Assembly: GCA_023388635.1 (NCBI GenBank)
Contig: JAEWFW010000047.1
Span: 1 to 5,265, forward strand
DNA length: 5,265 bases
From: Bacillota bacterium
GTDB taxonomy: Bacteria > Bacillota > Bacilli > Desulfuribacillales > Desulfuribacillaceae
Direction: 5' to 3'
The notes under the pieces were generated by a model that saw only the letters and a program-made list of their open reading frames with translations, was not told the DNA's origin and ran no database searches. The translations under genes were made by a program, and so were the position numbers. This document shows positions 1 through 5,265 of this stretch, piece after piece (within the stretch, counting starts at the first letter, position 1; every line of letters begins with the position of its first letter).

Positions 1-374
1 ACGATCTCACCGTTTTTATAATAGAGGTTAAAATGCACATCGACATTATCCCTTGACCGTGCCTTTACTGCATATTCACTGAATTTAAAATTATATACCG
101 CCTTATCCAATTGCACATTGAGAAATGAATACCGGTTGTCAATATAACGCTGCGCTTCTTTATTTGCCATTGCGACAGATACAGGATTACCGACAAAAGC
201 GTTTGCCAGTGATAAAATGGTGAAAATCAATAAAAATGCCATCACACCTGCAAGTATACGCAAAGCTAGTGTCTTGCGCTGCTTTGGTTTTTCTGTCGGC
301 AAATTGTTTTTTGCCAACTGCTCTTGTTGCAAATTCTCCTTTTCCTGTTGCCCTTTCTTTGTTATATCATTCAT
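1..374 (-). CDS. YfjL-like single-pass membrane protein, C-terminus cut by window edge
   Basis: This frame is open from an ATG at 374 to the window edge, giving 124 residues without a stop; the C-terminus lies outside. Residues 1-36 are charged and rich in Gln, Lys and Glu, with no signal-peptide character, so they are probably cytoplasmic. Residues about 37-60 form one hydrophobic span (LRILAGVMAFLLIFTILSLA), and the rest should lie outside the membrane. The outer part contains YIDNRYSFLN, then VYNFKFSEYAVKARS and DVHFNLYY. This pattern resembles the N-terminal domain of Bacillus YfjL-like proteins, whose function is not known to me; the match is from memory of the family pattern. The start is supported by GGAGGTG at 382-388, 7 bases upstream, and the ATG overlaps the anti-sigma stop codon as ATGA. 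It is therefore the third gene of the sigma operon and could be a sensor, accessory or target of that circuit (inference). Confidence 0.8.
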   Translation of the reverse strand, partial: MNDITKKGQQEKENLQQEQLAKNNLPTEKPKQRKTLALRILAGVMAFLLIFTILSLANAFVGNPVSVAMANKEAQRYIDNRYSFLNVQLDKAVYNFKFSEYAVKARSRDNVDVHFNLYYKNGEI

Positions 375-907
375 TGTTCTCCACCTCCGTAAAATGCATA
401 ACGTAACAACCTGGCAATCGCGGCACCAAGATACATTAACAGTAAATAAATTCCCGCCATATACAGTGCCCCGAGAAGTAATTGTGCATAAAATCCTTCG
501 TCAAAGAATGCTTGTATCAATTGCCATACATACGTTAAAACGAATACAATCAAAGGAACTTGATACCACTTGCCTTTAAACATCCATACCGACAATGCAC
601 CAATAATTGGAATCAGAAAGATATTATAGAACATTCCCACAGAATTGGTCATCACTACCCCTGCGATTGTGCCGACGACAAGCAAGAGAATCTCGCCCAT
701 AAAAACGCTTCGTTTGATCGCCGCCAGTATCTTAACATCTTTAACTGCTTGCGTCTGTTGCACGTAGTCTGCTTCCATCTCGTATTCCAAACGGCAGGAC
801 TGGCAATGCTCTACATGCTCTTCTACAAGTAATTGACTATCTCGTGTGGCTACTCCGTCTTTTACCAATGGCATCAAGTCACTAATGACATCACATGTTA
901 TTTTCAC
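371..907 (-). CDS. Zinc-finger anti-sigma factor with four predicted membrane spans
   Basis: The 178-residue product begins with a zinc-binding anti-sigma (ZAS/zf-HC2) module: Cys5 within MKITCDVISDLMPLV, then His31-x3-Cys35-x2-Cys38. Such modules bind and inhibit the partner ECF sigma factor. A linker (39-66) leads to about four hydrophobic spans at 67-87, 92-110, 114-135 and 140-168. Many ZAS anti-sigma factors have only one span, so the membrane part is unusually large and could itself sense a membrane signal (inference). Translation starts at GTG (905-907), not ATG: the next in-frame Met is residue 12, which would remove Cys5, and AAGGAGGG at 914-921 sits 6 bases upstream. The GTG overlaps the sigma stop codon as GTGA, and its own stop overlaps the next start as ATGA. 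This sigma/anti-sigma layout supports the function strongly. Regulated proteolysis is not evident from the sequence. Confidence 0.9.
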   Translation of the reverse strand: MKITCDVISDLMPLVKDGVATRDSQLLVEEHVEHCQSCRLEYEMEADYVQQTQAVKDVKILAAIKRSVFMGEILLLVVGTIAGVVMTNSVGMFYNIFLIPIIGALSVWMFKGKWYQVPLIVFVLTYVWQLIQAFFDEGFYAQLLLGALYMAGIYLLLMYLGAAIARLLRYAFYGGGEQ

Positions 908-1392
908 AAGAGTCCCTCCTTTTCCAACAGCAAGCGAATTGCCTTTTTTGTGCGAAAATCAATAACCCGCGCTGAGCTTTCAGATACCCCAACACTTTCC
1001 GATATTTCTGCATAGCTATAGCCTTCGATTCGCATTTGTACAATTTTCTGAGTTCGTTGATCCCGTTCACACAGAATATCTTCTATCCGCGTGACAATCT
1101 CCCGCGTAATTAGCCGTTCCGGCAGATTATCTTGCATATAAATTCCTAGAAAATCGGTGTATTCTATCTCTTGTTTACTTTTGCGCAAATTCTGCAACCA
1201 TAAATGCCGGGCAATCGAAAACAACCAGGTTTTGACCGAAGATTTGCCTTGAAAATCCACAATCGATACGATTGCTTTTGTATACGTTTCCTGCAGCAAA
1301 TCTTCCGAAAGGGTGGGATTCTTCGTCAAATGAAGCAGATACCGGTAGATATCCTGTTTATACTGCATATATAAAGTTTCTATTTGCTCCAT
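904..1392 (-). CDS. ECF-type RNA polymerase sigma factor
   Basis: The 162-residue protein has the compact two-domain layout of ECF sigma factors, which direct RNA polymerase to stress or envelope promoters. Sigma region 2 covers about residues 8-74, with DLLQETYTKA (31-40) and the basic promoter-melting/-10 recognition helix KTWLFSIARHLWLQNLRK (54-71). Sigma region 4 covers about 105-155, with the helix-turn-helix EGYSYAEISESVGVSESSARV (123-143) followed by FRTKKAIR. There is no region 1.1 or region 3. I chose the ATG at 1392: the alternative ATG at 1398 (two residues longer) abuts AAAGGGGG (1399-1406) with no spacer, while 1392 has a 6-base spacer. It is the first gene of a three-gene operon with its zinc-finger anti-sigma downstream and is preceded by a likely autoregulatory promoter. 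It resembles B. subtilis SigX/YlaC-class factors, but I cannot assign a specific orthologue. Confidence 0.93.
   Translation of the reverse strand: MEQIETLYMQYKQDIYRYLLHLTKNPTLSEDLLQETYTKAIVSIVDFQGKSSVKTWLFSIARHLWLQNLRKSKQEIEYTDFLGIYMQDNLPERLITREIVTRIEDILCERDQRTQKIVQMRIEGYSYAEISESVGVSESSARVIDFRTKKAIRLLLEKEGLL
914..921 (-). promoter_or_regulatory. Shine-Dalgarno site that fixes a GTG start for the anti-sigma gene
   Basis: On the minus strand AAGGAGGG lies 6 bases before the GTG at 905-907, inside the last codons of the sigma gene. It supports GTG initiation, which keeps Cys5 of the zinc-binding module, and translational coupling to the sigma factor. Confidence 0.8.
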
Positions 1393-1398
1393 TCTCAT

Positions 1399-1406
1399 CC
1401 CCCTTT
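1399..1406 (-). promoter_or_regulatory. Shine-Dalgarno site that decides between two sigma-factor starts
   Basis: AAAGGGGG on the minus strand touches the ATG at 1396-1398 but stands 6 bases from the in-frame ATG at 1390-1392. Ribosome spacing favours the inner start, removing Met-Arg from the longer reading. Confidence 0.7.
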
Positions 1407-1415
1407 CATCTATTA

Positions 1416-1441
1416 GTCACATTGAAAACAAAAATGTTACA
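1416..1441 (-). promoter_or_regulatory. Candidate ECF-sigma (autoregulatory) promoter of the sigma operon
   Basis: The minus strand reads TGTAAC (1441-1436), a 16-base spacer that starts ATTTTTG, then TGAC (1419-1416). The AAC-containing -35 box with a T-rich start to the spacer is typical of promoters used by ECF sigma factors of Bacilli; the B. subtilis SigX form is TGTAAC with a CGAC -10. Here the -10 differs at one base. Transcription would begin near 1409, leaving a short leader that still includes the ribosome binding site at 1399-1406. ECF operons are commonly activated by their own sigma factor, so I infer autoregulation. Confidence 0.6.
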
Positions 1442-1444
1442 GTA

Positions 1445-1472
1445 AATATAGAAAAATTTATTTATTTGTAAA
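1445..1472 (-). promoter_or_regulatory. Candidate sigma-A-type promoter upstream of the sigma operon
   Basis: TTTACA (1472-1467; 5 of 6 to TTGACA), a 16-base spacer and TATATT (1450-1445; 5 of 6 to TATAAT) lie on the minus strand just upstream of the ECF-type promoter. It could give basal expression of the sigma and anti-sigma pair. The -35 box overlaps the T-run of the preceding terminator, and the region is very AT-rich, so a chance match is possible. Confidence 0.45.
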
Positions 1473-1512
1473 AATTCAAATAGGAGGGCAACAGTATTTT
1501 GACCTCCCATTT
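1470..1512 (-). terminator. Probable intrinsic terminator of the secreted Ig-like gene
   Basis: On the minus strand AAATGGGAGG (1512-1503) pairs with CCTCCTATTT (1487-1478) over 10 positions, with one G-U wobble and a 15-base loop. GAA and then five Ts (1474-1470) follow. The stem includes four G-C pairs. It lies about 60 bases after the stop at 1571 and just before the sigma-operon promoters, where a transcript end is expected. The long loop and short T-run make it a modest terminator. Confidence 0.6.
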
Positions 1513-1550
1513 CGTATTTCATCATTCTTTTATAGTTTAAGATTCACCCG

Positions 1551-1573
1551 TAATCGTATATTTTACACGATTA
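1551..1573 (-). other. Stem-loop starting at the stop codon of the secreted Ig-like gene
   Basis: The minus-strand sequence from the TAA stop (1573-1571) onward folds as a 10-pair stem (one G-U) around an AAA triloop: TAATCGTGTA pairs with TATACGATTA. No T-run follows (CGGGTGAATC comes next), so it is not a standard intrinsic terminator. It may stabilise the 3' end of the mRNA, or be an incidental AT-rich palindrome. Confidence 0.5.
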
Positions 1574-2809
1574 TTCCGACCAAATTAAAGTAACTTCCTC
1601 TACGAAACTGTTTCCATAATAATCTACAGCACTGATTGCCAGTGATTTAATGCGCGGATAAGCCGCTACCCCGTAGCCAAACGAAATCGGTTCACCTGGT
1701 CGATTAAATTCCCCCAGCATAATATGTTCGCCGTTGATATAGAAATCTTCGGCATATTCGCTGATTGTACCACTGATTCTGAGTTCACCTCTTGTAACCC
1801 TCGCGCTATCGATGGTAACTACCGGAGGTATAGAGTCGACCGATATTACTTTTTTGTGTTTTTCAGATACTCCAACTTTGCCTGTATGATAGGTAATTTC
1901 ATTTCGTCCTTCATTTAAAGTAATCACCTTGGTCTCTTGTGGTAAAATAACAGAATTCTCACCATCGACGCTGAATATCAAATTAACATCGTAGGGATTA
2001 TGAATCTCAAGTGTACTGCTTGCCAGCTTTTCCGGCAAAGTAAGATTAGGCTTCGTTGGTGTTGTATAAACATAGAGCTTATATGGAATATCCGTAACGT
2101 CATTGATTCTCTTAACGATTAATTCGTATTCCCCTGCTGAAAGATTACGGATTACGGCAAACTCATCTGAATACAGAGCGTCTGTTGTATAGACGATTTC
2201 ATTCTTCGAATTAATGATGCGGATGCTATCAAAGGAATGATTAGTATTCCCTATCATATAGACATCTGTATTTTCACTGACATTGAAAATATGTTTATCA
2301 TTTTTGCTCAGTCCGCCAGTCTCACTTATGTTTGTGAATATATGCGGATCATCGCTAGCGACAAAATCATATGGAGGAATTTCTATTGATATATTGTTTA
2401 TCAAATAGTCTACCCAATCGATTCCATCCGCACTGGATACTGTTGGTTCTCCATATGCCAAACTCTGTACATTATCGTTTTTCGTTAGAATCGGAGTACC
2501 GAGTTTAATTTGAAAATTGTTTTTAACGGGCTCAGGATCATTTAGGATAGTTTCCCCTACCTCAATCGTTATTTTATTAGAATCATTACTTTGGATCTTT
2601 TGTAATGCTATGGGGTCAATATCAAATGTTTCTACTATAAAACCTGGTTTGTCTGTCTTTTCGTCATTTATTATTTCTACTTTAATACCATCTGCATTCA
2701 CATTCTCCGCCCGACTATTTCCATAGGCGAATACACTAATTACCGTAATACAACTAAGTAAGAAAATCGACATTATGACATAAACAATCTGTTTAGATTT
2801 CATTGGCAT
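1571..2809 (-). CDS. Secreted multidomain beta-sandwich (Ig-like) protein of unknown function
   Basis: I do not recognise this 412-residue protein. Residues 1-28 form a signal peptide: basic MKSK, a hydrophobic core, then VFA before Tyr29 as a likely signal peptidase I site. The mature part has no further membrane span or anchoring motif, so release or loose wall association is inferred. Residues about 163-248 look like a pre-peptidase-C-type beta-sandwich (FNVSENTDVYMIG, then LSAGEYELIVKR and YKLYVYT). Residues about 255-325 look like an Ig-like fold with GRNEITYHTG. Residues 326-411 look like a bacterial Ig-like domain, opening DSIPPVVTI and closing with AVDYYGN before a last beta strand. 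No catalytic motif is visible. The ATG at 2809 is preferred to the one at 2803 because AAGGGGA (2819-2825) lies 9 bases upstream. The gene has its own promoter and is clearly more AT-rich than the PBP gene, suggesting separate acquisition or fast evolution. Adhesion or wall binding is only a guess. Confidence 0.85.
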   Translation of the reverse strand: MPMKSKQIVYVIMSIFLLSCITVISVFAYGNSRAENVNADGIKVEIINDEKTDKPGFIVETFDIDPIALQKIQSNDSNKITIEVGETILNDPEPVKNNFQIKLGTPILTKNDNVQSLAYGEPTVSSADGIDWVDYLINNISIEIPPYDFVASDDPHIFTNISETGGLSKNDKHIFNVSENTDVYMIGNTNHSFDSIRIINSKNEIVYTTDALYSDEFAVIRNLSAGEYELIVKRINDVTDIPYKLYVYTTPTKPNLTLPEKLASSTLEIHNPYDVNLIFSVDGENSVILPQETKVITLNEGRNEITYHTGKVGVSEKHKKVISVDSIPPVVTIDSARVTRGELRISGTISEYAEDFYINGEHIMLGEFNRPGEPISFGYGVAAYPRIKSLAISAVDYYGNSFVEEVTLIWSE

Positions 2810-2844
2810 ACATAATCGTCCCCTTAGAAATATCCATATATTTC

Positions 2845-2873
2845 ATTATATTTAGATATGATGTGAAAAACAA
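2845..2873 (-). promoter_or_regulatory. Sigma-A-type promoter of the secreted Ig-like gene
   Basis: On the minus strand TTGTTT (2873-2868), a 17-base spacer and a perfect TATAAT (2850-2845) start directly after the PBP stop codon. Transcription would begin near 2838, leaving a leader of about 30 bases with the ribosome binding site AAGGGGA (2825-2819). The -35 box matches only 3 of 6 consensus bases, but the -10 box and spacing are ideal. No T-run hairpin separates the PBP gene from this promoter, so read-through from the PBP transcript is also possible. Confidence 0.6.
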
Positions 2874-4670
2874 TCACTTTCGCTCCTGCTCCGCCGTCAA
2901 TTCCTTGGCAATATCGATAAACATATTGACCGGTGTGCTGACATGTTCATAAGACGCTACATCTTCCACCATGACCGTTACCGCATACTTCGGATATTTT
3001 GCCGGGAAATAGCCGGTAAACCAGCGATGTACACGCCCATTGTTGCCGAGTTCCGCCGTTCCCGTTTTCCCTACCGCCGAAATACCGGCGGCTCCGATAT
3101 CTTTACCTGTGCCGGTAGTGGTTACTGCTTCCAGTAGTTTCTGCAGCCGATAGATTGTGTGGCGGCTGATCTCTACATTCGAAGACTGTTCAGGGAATTT
3201 CCGTATGCTATGCCCGTTCTTTCCACGAATTTCTGTGACAATCCGCGACTCATGCCGTTCACCGAGATTGGCAATCGTCGCCATCAGATTGGCAGCTTGC
3301 AGTGGTGTCATTTTTACATCCTGTTGACCAATTCCTGTATTCGCTAACAATTGTCCGTTAGCGCCTTCTACTTGAAAAACAGACCCGGCTTCTTCTTGAT
3401 ACAATTGCCCTCTAGCTAAAACCTTATCGTAATATCCCGCTTTGTCATACACCCCCAATGCATCGGCATACTGCACAATTTTATCTCTGCCTAGCTCTAT
3501 CGCCAACTGTGCAAATACCACATTGCAAGAATCGGCGAATGCCTCTGTGAAGTTCATTGTCCCGTGTTCTTTCCAACAATGCAGCACCTGTCCCCCAGCG
3601 AATTCTAACTTACCTTCACACGTAAATAGATCGCTGTTTGTGACGAGTTCTTCTTCCAAAACAGCAGCGGCAATCACCGTTTTGAATACCGAACCAGGAA
3701 AATTTGCCGTAACTGCGCGATTCCTCGTCGCATGGAACTGTTCCATATCAATCGCTTGCTGATTGTAATCTGGTGCGCTTGCCATTGCAAGAATATCACC
3801 GTTAACAACATCTAAGACGACAATACTCCCCTGTTTGATTCCATAATTTTGCATATTTTTTTCGACAAACTCCTGTATATCATAATCCAATGTCGTAATC
3901 ACATTGGCAGGTCTGTGCTGATTGGAACTTTTCTGATATTGCAAGCCCAAACCGTAATACGGGTGCAGTTGTAAGTTCCGATCCTGATAAACATAATAAC
4001 TAATCTGTGTTGCACCCTCACTGCGCAATTCCAGCTCATACATCGCTTCCAAGCCTGATTTGCCGATCAGATCCGTCGCTGAAAATACACCGGCTTCGAG
4101 AAAACGCCCGTATTTCTTCTGAATCGTTTCATAATCCTCGCCGATAAAACCGACGACATGCTTCGCTGGAGAAGCATCGGTATATCTCTGTTTGTGCTCG
4201 ACGACAAATAAGCCGGAAATTTGCAAATCACCGACTTGGCGCTTCTGTTCCTGATCAAGTTGTAAGACTGTACGATTAATCTCTAGTAATTTAGGATATT
4301 TCACTGCCGATATTGTATCTATCAATTGGGTTACATCTACTTGCAAAATATCCGCTAAACGTCCGTACTGATCCGTTTCTTCCACAAGCGTCATAGAATC
4401 TCGCGGCAAGATCAATAAAGAACTTTCTGCTTTCCCCGTCAATGACCGCCCGTATCGATCAAGGATATCTCCGCGCCCCACATCGAGAACAACGCTGCGG
4501 GAGCGTTGATTGATTGAACTCGATACGAGGTTGACTCCCTGATAATTTGTCTTGGAAAACAATTGAATGTATCCGAGTAAGCCAATGAGCAATAACAAGC
4601 ACATTGTCATAAAAAGCAATAAAAAAATAATCCGCCGCCCCGTCATCGGCGACATCGAAGCGCTTTTCAT
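2874..4670 (-). CDS. pbpI: Class B penicillin-binding protein (D,D-transpeptidase), PbpI/YrrR type
   Basis: This 598-residue enzyme cross-links peptidoglycan peptides on the outer face of the membrane and is acylated by beta-lactams. Residues 1-12 are cytoplasmic, 13-36 form one membrane anchor, and about 58-220 are the PBP dimerisation/pedestal domain with the class B motif RGDILDRYG (66-74). The transpeptidase domain (about 277-590) shows all three active-site motifs: S327-x-x-K330 in PGSVFK, S381-C-N383, and K535-T-G537 in VGKTGTAE. There is no C-terminal PASTA domain, unlike SpoVD, and no glycosyltransferase domain. Length and position next to a yrrO-type gene match B. subtilis PbpI (YrrR, about 584 residues); a generic PBP2 name would also fit. 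The ATG at 4670 follows AGGGGG and seven Ts. That ribosome binding site is the 3' arm of the hairpin behind the upstream gene, so expression may depend on hairpin read-through or an internal promoter. No key residue is missing. Confidence 0.93.
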   Translation of the reverse strand: MKSASMSPMTGRRIIFLLLFMTMCLLLLIGLLGYIQLFSKTNYQGVNLVSSSINQRSRSVVLDVGRGDILDRYGRSLTGKAESSLLILPRDSMTLVEETDQYGRLADILQVDVTQLIDTISAVKYPKLLEINRTVLQLDQEQKRQVGDLQISGLFVVEHKQRYTDASPAKHVVGFIGEDYETIQKKYGRFLEAGVFSATDLIGKSGLEAMYELELRSEGATQISYYVYQDRNLQLHPYYGLGLQYQKSSNQHRPANVITTLDYDIQEFVEKNMQNYGIKQGSIVVLDVVNGDILAMASAPDYNQQAIDMEQFHATRNRAVTANFPGSVFKTVIAAAVLEEELVTNSDLFTCEGKLEFAGGQVLHCWKEHGTMNFTEAFADSCNVVFAQLAIELGRDKIVQYADALGVYDKAGYYDKVLARGQLYQEEAGSVFQVEGANGQLLANTGIGQQDVKMTPLQAANLMATIANLGERHESRIVTEIRGKNGHSIRKFPEQSSNVEISRHTIYRLQKLLEAVTTTGTGKDIGAAGISAVGKTGTAELGNNGRVHRWFTGYFPAKYPKYAVTVMVEDVASYEHVSTPVNMFIDIAKELTAEQERK

Positions 4671-4717
4671 AAAAAAACCCCCTAACCATCCACAGTATCA
4701 CCATAGACAGCTAGGGG
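4671..4717 (-). terminator. Intrinsic terminator hairpin overlapping the PBP ribosome binding site
   Basis: The minus-strand transcript pairs 4717-4700 with 4679-4696 over 18 consecutive positions (12 Watson-Crick, 6 G-U) around a three-base GAU loop. The outer six pairs are CCCCUA with UAGGGG. Seven Us (4677-4671) follow one unpaired G. It begins 8 bases after the U32-family stop codon, as expected for that gene's terminator. The T-run ends exactly at the PBP start codon, and its G-rich 3' arm is the only Shine-Dalgarno site for that start, so any read-through RNA would hold this site in the stem. Confidence 0.8.
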
Positions 4718-4721
4718 TAAA
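4694..4721 (-). promoter_or_regulatory. Weak candidate promoter inside the terminator for the PBP gene
   Basis: TTTACC (4721-4716, 4 of 6 to consensus), a 16-base spacer and GATACT (4699-4694, 4 of 6) lie on the minus strand. A start near 4687 would give a transcript lacking the hairpin's 5' arm, leaving the PBP ribosome binding site free. Both boxes are poor, so this is a hypothesis and not a firm call. Confidence 0.2.
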
Positions 4722-4725
4722 CCAC

Positions 4726-5265
4726 TTATATATTTTCTTTTCGCAGTAAATAGAATGGTTGCACCGCGTGTTTGATCGGTATATGCAGGATTTCCAGTGG
4801 ATGCGGTGCTACATCGACTTGCACACCGCTTTGGTCGCGAATCTCCTCAATCACCTGCGTAAAAAATACTCCCCCGGGACCGATAATTTCCACTTCATCG
4901 CCAATTTTAAAATGATTTCTCTGTTCAATCGTCGCTATGCCTGTATCGGAATCATAGTCGAGTACCGTACCGACAAAATCATATTTACGCAACTTTTCAC
5001 CGGGCTGGTACATCTGTTCACGAAATGTCGGTTTGTCGAAATAAAATCCCGTTCCCAGCGGTCGGTGCGAAGCCTTGCGAATTTCTGCAATCCAAGCAGG
5101 ATCCACTTTGTATTCCTCAGGATTGCGGAAATACAAATCAATCGCTTGTCGATACACATTCGTCACGGTCGCCACATAATGGATACTCTTCATTCTTCCC
5201 TCAATTTTGAAACTGCTGATTCCCGCGGCAATAAGCTCGGGAATATGCTCGATCATACATAAATC
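4726..5265 (-). CDS. yrrO: U32-family tRNA uridine 5-hydroxylation protein, N-terminus cut by window edge
   Basis: The frame is open to the right edge, giving the last 179 residues; the ATG at 5256 is internal because DLC precedes it in frame and belongs to the family signature DLCMIEHIPEL. The next block, SSFKIEGRMKS then YVATVTNVYRQAID, is characteristic of U32 'peptidase' proteins of the YrrO/YegQ group. The last 85 or so residues form the family's C-terminal beta domain (FVGTVLDYD, IEQRNHFKIGDEVEI, VAPHPLEI) and end at TAA (4726-4728). In B. subtilis YrrN and YrrO (TrhP1/TrhP2) are needed, with prephenate-derived chemistry, to make 5-hydroxyuridine at the tRNA wobble position, so the old protease label is probably misleading. 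The presence of the C-terminal domain and the PBP neighbour favour YrrO over the shorter YrrN. The N-terminal barrel and its cysteines are outside the window, so completeness cannot be judged. Confidence 0.88.
   Translation of the reverse strand, partial: DLCMIEHIPELIAAGISSFKIEGRMKSIHYVATVTNVYRQAIDLYFRNPEEYKVDPAWIAEIRKASHRPLGTGFYFDKPTFREQMYQPGEKLRKYDFVGTVLDYDSDTGIATIEQRNHFKIGDEVEIIGPGGVFFTQVIEEIRDQSGVQVDVAPHPLEILHIPIKHAVQPFYLLRKENI

Noticed and set aside
2750..2755. LLSC at residues 17-20 of the secreted protein as a lipobox
   Set aside because: The hydrophobic core continues for eight residues after Cys20 and a good VFA cleavage site follows, so signal peptidase I processing is more likely than lipidation.
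2796..2813. Upstream ATG at 2813 as a leader peptide start before the secreted-protein gene
   Set aside because: It gives only six codons before a stop, in another frame, and its spacing to the ribosome binding site is worse than for the ATG at 2809.
2830..2859. AT-rich inverted repeat (ATATC / GATAT) around the -10 box of the secreted-protein promoter, as an operator or PBP terminator
   Set aside because: Arms of only 5 bases in very AT-rich sequence with no T-run are expected by chance.
4330..4335. Second TGTAAC box on the minus strand as another ECF promoter
   Set aside because: It falls inside the PBP coding region with no gene start nearby, so it is a chance hexamer.
4459..4704. Minus-strand frame of 81 codons overlapping the PBP start
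   Set aside because: It starts inside the terminator hairpin, has no ribosome binding site I can see, and overlaps the conserved PBP N-terminus out of frame.
217..5262. Several plus-strand open frames of 60-167 codons, the longest at 4759-5262
   Set aside because: All lie opposite well-supported minus-strand genes, show no recognisable domain, and their products are rich in Arg, Cys, His and Phe in the manner of antisense shadows.

Overview
The window carries six protein genes, all on the minus strand, so the right end is upstream and the left end is downstream. The first and last genes run off the window edges. Shine-Dalgarno sites are strong and gene order resembles low-to-mid-GC Gram-positive bacteria. 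The right side matches the yrrO and pbpI/yrrR neighbourhood of Bacillus subtilis. I read it as a Firmicute, probably of the order Bacillales. I cannot name a genus.

Right to left, in the direction of transcription: (1) the C-terminal part of a U32-family tRNA-hydroxylation protein (YrrO/TrhP2 type, 4726-5265); (2) an 18-pair hairpin with a T-run (4671-4717) that looks like an intrinsic terminator but also holds the ribosome binding site of the next gene; (3) a complete class B penicillin-binding protein (2874-4670) of the PbpI/YrrR type; (4) a sigma-A-type promoter followed by an AT-rich gene for a secreted, Ig-like protein of unknown function (1571-2809); (5) a hairpin at that gene's stop codon and a second hairpin with a T-run, which I take as its terminator; (6) two candidate promoters, one housekeeping and one ECF-type; (7) a tightly coupled operon of ECF sigma factor (904-1392), multi-membrane-span zinc-finger anti-sigma factor (371-907) and a YfjL-like single-span membrane protein (1-374, cut by the window edge).

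The left operon reads as a cell-envelope stress or signal circuit. The sigma factor would be held at the membrane by its anti-sigma partner and would activate its own promoter, which has a TGTAAC / TGAC layout. Gene pairs overlap by 4 bases (GTGA, then ATGA), so the products are probably translationally coupled. The PBP makes septal or lateral peptidoglycan cross-links, and the Ig-like protein lies outside the membrane, so three neighbouring units concern the envelope. Whether they are functionally linked is inference; the secreted gene has its own promoter and terminator.

I saw no tRNA, rRNA, CRISPR array, insertion sequence or origin. No intergenic stretch exceeds 300 bases; the longest (1399-1570) is accounted for by the promoters and hairpins listed.
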